From Eggerthellaceae bacterium (GTDB lineage: Bacteria; Actinomycetota; Coriobacteriia; Coriobacteriales; Eggerthellaceae), in contig JAFXIM010000253.1 in NCBI GenBank assembly GCA_017533165.1, positions 1-10,451 on the forward strand: a DNA stretch of 10,451 nucleotides, read 5' to 3'. Of the stretch, positions 6,551 through 10,451 are shown one piece after another. Position 1 is the first letter of the stretch. Each line of letters begins with the position of its first letter. The notes under the pieces were generated by a model. The model was given only the letters and a program-made list of their open reading frames with translations, was not told the DNA's origin and did not search any database. Made by a program: the position numbers and the translations under genes.

Positions 6551-9500
6551 TTCGCAGCTGATGACGGGGCAGTAGGTGCAGACGTCTTCGGATTGGGGAT
6601 TTACCTCGATTGCCCCATGCTTGAGCTGCTCAAGCCTTGCGGCGATCATGTTCTCCACCTCATCGAGCAGCTCCTCAAAATTGGTGAAGGGACTCCTTGA
6701 CAGAGCATTGCCTTTGTTGCTGATCTTGAGAAGGTCGTCACTGGTTAGCAGGCGATCATCGTAGGCTCCGCAGGCCAGCGGCTTGCCGCTGCCTGCGCGT
6801 TGGGTGTGCACGTAGAGCGCACCGATTACGTCAAGGTTCAAGAGCTTGCGCGCCACCTGGGCGTAGATGAGTGTTTGGACTTTGGGCGGCAGGGCGAAGG
6901 TGTCGCCTTCGCTTGCCGCGAGCAGGTTGTAGCTGGACGAAAGCGAACTTTTGTAGTCGACGATGATTGCGCGGCCTTTTGCGTCTACGTCGATGCGGTC
7001 GATGGAGCCGCGTAGGAGAATTCCCGCATACTCGAAGGGCATGTCGTAGCCAAAGTTCAGCTCGAAATGCGTTGGCTTGAAGTCGGGGGCAAAGCGCGAA
7101 TCGCGCCTGATATAGCCCTTGAGCGCATCAAGGATGGCCTGAGTTTGCCTGTGCTCGGCCTGTGTTAAGGGGATATAGGGGTTTTCTCGCAGGCTTTTTT
7201 GCGGCTGAGCGGCAAGCACGTGCTTGAATGCCGCCTCCAGGATGACTTCGGCTTGCTCGAGCAGATCTTCTTTGGGCTTGGTGGTGCCCAGCTTGCTTTG
7301 CAGGCTGTGGTAGTAGCTGAACAGCACCTCGTGAATGAGGGTGCCACTTTCGCGCAAAGACAGGCTTGCGTCGATTTCGTTGAGACGCAGGCGATTGTTT
7401 GCAAACCATTTGTGCGGGCAGCCGAGGTAGCTCTCGATCGCCGACGCTGACATTCGTATGCGGGTTTTGCCTGCGGATGTTTCATTTGCCGGCACGAGGG
7501 GCTCGCGTAGTTTGGTGAGCGATTCGGAGCTGATTTCGTCCTGGGGGCCCTGAGGTGTGGTTGCCTTGACCACGGCGGTGGGGTAGAGGTTTGCCTCGAG
7601 TTTTTCTTCGCCGGCGCTTACCGCAAAGGCCTCAAGGGCCGCGGTGAGACCGCTTGTCTTGCTCACGCCTTCGATGCGGGCTTGGCCTTCGCCGTCAATG
7701 ACGACGCCTCGATAGCAATCAACCACGTCTTCAAAGACGACGGCGGGGTAGGTGGGCTCCGCCTTTTCATTGTGCAGGGTGCGCACGAGGTACAGGTGCG
7801 AGCGGGCGCAATCGAGCAATCCCGCCATACGAATGCGAGCGGTAAACAGGGCATTGTCACTTAGCTCGTAGCCCAGGTGCTCGAACAGCTCGTCGGCTGA
7901 GTTTCGGTTTTGGCGAAGCGATTGCTCTGATGCGTTCAGATTGCATGCGAATACATGGTCGTAGCTGTATGCGGGAAGCGCTGCCGCATCGCGGTGGGAG
8001 ATGATGCTCACATGCGTTGTTGCTCCATCCACCGTGATGCGTGCTCCTGATCGCAGTTGCATTCGTTCGAGCAGATGGAACAGATCGCGGGGGTCGCGAT
8101 TGAGGCTTTCGGCCTCTGCGATGAGCGTGCGAACACACTTCGTTGCAGCAAACTGCTCGGCCCTGAAGGCTTCACCTTCGCCAGTTAGTTCGCCGAATCG
8201 GGCTTCTGCTGCGTCGAGTGCCTCGGTGTATTTTTTCGCTTCAAGCAGTTTGATGAAATCAGCTGAACTCGGCTTGCGCTCGCGCAGGGCTCTCAGGATA
8301 TCTTCGCGATTGGTGAGGCGGCTGCCGCGCCATGATGCGTCAGCTTCGTAAGCTTTTTGCAGATCTATGCCCGCGAAAAGGGAGAGCGCGTAGTCGCTTG
8401 CCTGGGAAACGACGGGCTGCTCCTCTTCGGCTAGGGCGAGTGCGTTGAGGAAGGCGCTGCCGAAATCTGTCTCAGCGAAACCGCGCGTGAAGCTTCCCTC
8501 AATGCTGATGCTGCGGGCGTGAAGACGTCCGGCGAGTTCGTCGAACAGGGAGCTCGGGTGATTGCAGGCGATGAGCACGCTGCCCGATAGGGCGCGGATG
8601 GCCTCAACGAGAAGCGATGTCTGCGCGTAGCGACCAGCTGGCAAAAGGGTGCGAACCGATCCGCCGGCGATGACGGGGGCCTTCGGGTTGGGGTGGTAGA
8701 GAGCCCTGCGCAACGATGCGAGTTCGCCAGAATCGTCTGGTGTAGCCGGTTGATCGGTGCGTTCATTCGTATTGACCGCGCCGGTGCTCGCGTTGCCTGC
8801 GCTTGCGGCTCCCCCGCCGCTGCTTGCGCCGTTCGCGCTCACGGCTTCTGTGCTTGCAGCCCCTGCGCCGGTGCTCGTGTTGCCTGCGCTTGCGGTCTCC
8901 GCGTCGTTTGGCACGACCAGGATGCGCTCACCTTCCCCAAACGCCTTGAGCAAAGCCTGCTCCAAGGCCTTTGCCACTGCTTGCGCCCTATCGAAACGCG
9001 AGCCATTTGTGCGGTGCATCACAAAGCGAATGTCGGTGCGGCGTGAAATTGCAGCGAAAAAGGCTGCTTCGTGCAAGCGAAGCTTGTCGAAGCCAGTAGC
9101 TGCGACATGCGGCCAGACAATGTCGGTGCGCTGAGACAGCAGGAGCATGGCTTCGGAGGGCTCGCAGAGATCGTGCTTCTCGAGGAGCGTTCGATAGTTG
9201 TTTGCTGCCTTGAGCATGCGCTGTTCGGTGGGGGAGAGCTTGGTCTGGGCAGCGTTGAAGAAGTCGGATAGCCCCATGCCTTGCTCAACCATGCGAGCCA
9301 AAAGATCAACCGTTCCCTGGTTGGTTGCAAAAAGGCTTTCACCTGTGCTCGGACTCACACTGGCATCCGGAATCGAGTTCGCGCTGGTGCCTGAAAGCGA
9401 ACCCACGCCGGCATTTGGAGCCACGTTTGCGCCCGTATTCGCCGTATTCTCGTCCCCGCCATTAAATATGAGTGCTTCTTCCATGATCAGCTTGCGCTGT

Positions 9501-9748
9501 ATGGGGGAGACAAGGGCGCGACCATCTCCGTAGAGGGCCCATAGGTCTTCGATCCAAGATCCGAAGCTCGAGACGGTGCAGCCAAGGCGCAGTGGCGATT
9601 TTGTTTCCGCAAGGCTTTTGCGCGTAGCCAGGGCGCGCGCGTAGTCGGGCGTAAGCCAAGCGGTGCGCCCGCCTTGCGTGGCGATTTCGTTCAGGGACGA
9701 CTCGCATGTCTGCATGCAATTGTGCGATAGCTCGATAGTGATGCCCAT
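6539..9748 (-). CDS. addB: AddB-type helicase-nuclease subunit with iron-sulfur PD-(D/E)XK nuclease
   Basis: This 1069-residue protein is the probable partner of AddA: the scaffold and second nuclease of the complex, which cuts the strand opposite to the AddA nuclease and in characterised systems senses Chi. The C-terminal nuclease is clear. It has SASAIESYLGCPHKWF (767-782), GTLIHEVLF (H806), an E at 896, RGSIDRID (D917), IIVDYKSS (D931, K933) and VQTLIYAQ (957-964). Four cysteines fit the AddB iron-sulfur staple: C777, then C1057, C1060 and C1065 at the extreme C-terminus (CTYCPVISC). The N-terminal half has the AddB/RexB look (TVSSFGSWIEDLWALYGDGR, 58-77) but no Walker A motif; the only GSGK, at 986-989, lies inside the nuclease domain. 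Two low-complexity inserts lie at about 97-143 and 283-340. The start has AGGAAGAGGA just upstream. Annotation tools may call it simply a PD-(D/E)XK nuclease family protein; the position next to addA supports addB. Confidence 0.88.
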   Translation of the reverse strand: MGITIELSHNCMQTCESSLNEIATQGGRTAWLTPDYARALATRKSLAETKSPLRLGCTVSSFGSWIEDLWALYGDGRALVSPIQRKLIMEEALIFNGGDENTANTGANVAPNAGVGSLSGTSANSIPDASVSPSTGESLFATNQGTVDLLARMVEQGMGLSDFFNAAQTKLSPTEQRMLKAANNYRTLLEKHDLCEPSEAMLLLSQRTDIVWPHVAATGFDKLRLHEAAFFAAISRRTDIRFVMHRTNGSRFDRAQAVAKALEQALLKAFGEGERILVVPNDAETASAGNTSTGAGAASTEAVSANGASSGGGAASAGNASTGAVNTNERTDQPATPDDSGELASLRRALYHPNPKAPVIAGGSVRTLLPAGRYAQTSLLVEAIRALSGSVLIACNHPSSLFDELAGRLHARSISIEGSFTRGFAETDFGSAFLNALALAEEEQPVVSQASDYALSLFAGIDLQKAYEADASWRGSRLTNREDILRALRERKPSSADFIKLLEAKKYTEALDAAEARFGELTGEGEAFRAEQFAATKCVRTLIAEAESLNRDPRDLFHLLERMQLRSGARITVDGATTHVSIISHRDAAALPAYSYDHVFACNLNASEQSLRQNRNSADELFEHLGYELSDNALFTARIRMAGLLDCARSHLYLVRTLHNEKAEPTYPAVVFEDVVDCYRGVVIDGEGQARIEGVSKTSGLTAALEAFAVSAGEEKLEANLYPTAVVKATTPQGPQDEISSESLTKLREPLVPANETSAGKTRIRMSASAIESYLGCPHKWFANNRLRLNEIDASLSLRESGTLIHEVLFSYYHSLQSKLGTTKPKEDLLEQAEVILEAAFKHVLAAQPQKSLRENPYIPLTQAEHRQTQAILDALKGYIRRDSRFAPDFKPTHFELNFGYDMPFEYAGILLRGSIDRIDVDAKGRAIIVDYKSSLSSSYNLLAASEGDTFALPPKVQTLIYAQVARKLLNLDVIGALYVHTQRAGSGKPLACGAYDDRLLTSDDLLKISNKGNALSRSPFTNFEELLDEVENMIAARLEQLKHGAIEVNPQSEDVCTYCPVISCEGRK
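8778..8895 (-). repeat. Pair of 31-base direct repeats inside addB, coding for ASAGN[T/A]STGA
   Basis: Positions 8778-8808 and 8865-8895 match at 30 of 31 bases. They encode two copies of ASAGN(T/A)STGA, at protein residues about 286-294 and 315-324. The 56 bases between them hold similar Ala/Gly/Ser codons. The repeat pair lies within an Ala/Gly/Ser/Thr-rich insert (about residues 283-340) that is unlike the rest of AddB and probably forms an exposed, unstructured loop. The repeats are directly visible; the loop is inferred. Confidence 0.8.
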
Positions 9749-9752
9749 GCTG

Positions 9753-9762
9753 TCCTCTTCCT
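9753..9762 (-). promoter_or_regulatory. Ribosome binding site of addB
   Basis: AGGAAGAGGA on the minus strand ends four bases before the ATG at 9748-9746. GAGG is five bases from the start and AGGA about ten, so either half could pair with 16S rRNA. No other in-frame start nearby has such a site, which supports the chosen start. Confidence 0.65.
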
Positions 9763-9924
9763 GCTTATTGGTTCGCGATTCTCAAGCACGTTTCGCAACC
9801 GGCGTGCGCAACGGCCCGTCTCCCGCTGCTGCCAATTTGCATCTTCAGCCGCCTGCATGGCCGATTGCTCGCGTGGTCAGCTGCCTCCGTGCTCGGATCG
9901 CGCGTTATTTGCGCTCATTCACAG

Positions 9925-9933
9925 ATTATCGCA
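9925..9933 (-). promoter_or_regulatory. Possible extended -10 promoter element for the addB-addA-SNF2 operon
   Basis: On the minus strand TGC-GATAAT fits an extended -10 box (TGn followed by a hexamer with five of six consensus bases). No good -35 hexamer lies 17 bases upstream; a TCGACA is present but only 12 bases away. If used, transcription would start near 9918 and leave a leader of about 170 bases before addB. This is a weak prediction from motif matching alone. Confidence 0.3.
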
Positions 9934-9975
9934 AGCTGTGGCTGTCGAGGGTCCCGTACATGTCCCACTCAAAAA

Positions 9976-10214
9976 CTTAACGGTTACTGCTCATGCCCAT
10001 ATCTCGGGCCTCTTGGGGCGAACCGCCAGACGTTCCCTCGTGTCCCGGACGAGGTGGGGCTTCTTCTTGGCGGTGCTCCGCCGTTCGGGTTGATCTCATC
10101 CTCCGGAAGCGTTGCTCACGCACCGACGGGGCACTCGCTGCGGCGGTCGTCGAGATGTGCGTCGCCGGCACCTCGACCCGCAGGTTCGAGAGGGTCGTCG
10201 AAAAGATCGGCGTA
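9976..10214 (+). pseudogene. Decayed IS256-family (Mutator-type) transposase fragment
   Basis: One plus-strand frame carries LNGY at 9976-9987, resembling the NGYR block of IS256 transposases, then PRVPDEVG and GGAPPFG. The frame then has to shift, between about 10080 and 10100, to read RTDGALAAAVVEMCVAGTST followed by RRFERVVEKIGV (about 10120-10214). This second block matches the family's very typical segment, in which Asp-x-Ala-Leu is followed by an Ala-Ala-Val-x-Glu-Met helix and then Gly-x-Ser-Thr-Arg. The pieces cover only a part from the N-terminal third of a transposase of about 400 residues. The catalytic DDE domain, the N-terminus and a single open frame are missing. It is therefore a relic and points away from addB. 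Family assignment rests on motif memory, not on a search; the second block is the stronger evidence. Confidence 0.65.
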
Positions 10215-10281
10215 GGCTCTCGGGGGAAGGGATCGCATTCGAAGGGTGGCTGCAGCCCTCGCACACCACAGGTTTTGACGC

Positions 10282-10298
10282 AACCGTCTTCGACGGTT
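10282..10298. other. Small perfect hairpin (7-base stem, 3-base loop)
   Basis: AACCGTC-TTC-GACGGTT folds perfectly. No T-run follows on either strand, so it is not a convincing intrinsic terminator. It lies in the otherwise featureless stretch between the transposase remnant and the edge palindrome (10215-10331), where I recognise no gene. Confidence 0.4.
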
Positions 10299-10331
10299 TG
10301 TCCAAAGCGGCTATTTGAGAGTCTTCCCATC

Positions 10332-10451
10332 AGTGTCATTTTTGTGCACTTGGGTCAATATCTGGCGCGGTTTTGGCAATTTGATTGACCTAGGTCAATC
10401 AAATTGCCAAAACCGCGCCAGATATTGACCCAAGTGCACAAAAATGACACT
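10332..10451. repeat. Perfect 120-base palindrome (two 60-base arms, no spacer) at the window edge
   Basis: The arms run from AGTGTCATTTTTGTGCAC inward to the centre GATTGACC|TAGGTCAATC-type junction between 10391 and 10392, and back out to the reverse complement ending at 10451, without a mismatch. The base before 10332 cannot be compared because the window ends, so 60 bases per arm is a minimum. Each arm also contains GGTCAAT (10353-10359) and its inverse ATTGACC (10384-10390). Two readings are open: a fold-back artefact at a contig end, or a real inverted repeat such as the end of a mobile element next to the IS256 relic. I lean towards the artefact. Confidence 0.9.

Larger units (their letters stand above)
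9749..9975. other. Leader and upstream region of addB without a recognisable gene
   Basis: These 227 bases separate addB from the transposase remnant. Apart from the addB ribosome binding site and one possible promoter I see nothing clear. Open frames here are short or extend antisense into addB, and none has a convincing start site or recognisable protein motif. No tRNA, riboswitch or strong operator-like repeat stands out by eye. Confidence 0.5.

Noticed and set aside
6778..6793. GSGK in AddB as a Walker A motif
   Set aside because: It lies at residues 986-989 inside the C-terminal nuclease domain, in the context RAGSGKPLACG, far from any nucleotide-binding fold.
8778..8895. Repeats as a CRISPR array or regulatory iteron array
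   Set aside because: There are only two copies, they are in frame within a protein-coding gene, and they encode a repeated peptide.
10282..10298. Hairpin as a transcription terminator
   Set aside because: The stem is perfect but short and is not followed by a T-run on either strand.
9977..10339. Minus-strand open frame of 120 codons upstream of addB
   Set aside because: It runs antisense to the transposase-like blocks, has low-complexity composition, no clear ribosome binding site and no recognisable motif.
9993..10388. Plus-strand open frame of 131 codons as an intact gene
   Set aside because: Only its middle part resembles a transposase; the matching upstream block is in another frame, and its 3' end runs into the palindrome. 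It is better described as a decayed fragment.

Overview
The window is GC-rich and almost filled by three large, head-to-tail genes on the minus strand. In transcription order (right to left) they are addB (6539-9748), addA (2862-6539) and a SNF2-family helicase gene (2799 down to the left edge). An AddAB pair, rather than RecBCD or AdnAB, together with high GC and strong GGAGG-type ribosome binding sites, fits a GC-rich Gram-positive bacterium. A member of the Coriobacteriia is my best guess, but this is inference from gene content and style and no marker gene proves it.

Layout. Positions 1-2799 hold a SWIM/SNF2 helicase gene with an in-frame TAG at 88-90. The same frame stays open on the far side of the stop, to the window edge, and still reads like helicase sequence. 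Positions 2862-6539 encode AddA, a complete UvrD-type helicase with a C-terminal PD-(D/E)XK nuclease. Positions 6539-9748 encode AddB, with a degenerate N-terminal helicase-like half and a C-terminal iron-sulfur PD-(D/E)XK nuclease. Positions 9749-9975 are a leader with one possible extended -10 promoter. Positions 9976-10214 are a decayed, frameshifted fragment of an IS256-type transposase on the plus strand. The last 120 bases, 10332-10451, are a perfect palindrome without a spacer that stops exactly at the window edge.

How the genes work together. AddA and AddB form the helicase-nuclease that resects double-strand breaks down to a Chi-like site and prepares a 3' tail for RecA. They overlap as TAATG, with the addA ribosome binding site inside the last codons of addB, so their translation is probably coupled. 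The SNF2 gene follows 62 bases after addA with its own strong ribosome binding site and is probably on the same transcript. That suggests, but does not prove, a role in repair or in remodelling protein-DNA complexes.

Most unusual observations: the amber codon in the SNF2 gene (addA itself ends in TAG, which argues against general recoding), the loss of a SWIM zinc ligand in the same gene, Ala/Gly/Ser/Thr-rich repeat inserts in AddB, and the edge palindrome, which is either an assembly fold-back or a real inverted structure. I saw no tRNA, rRNA, CRISPR array or convincing new multi-gene system.
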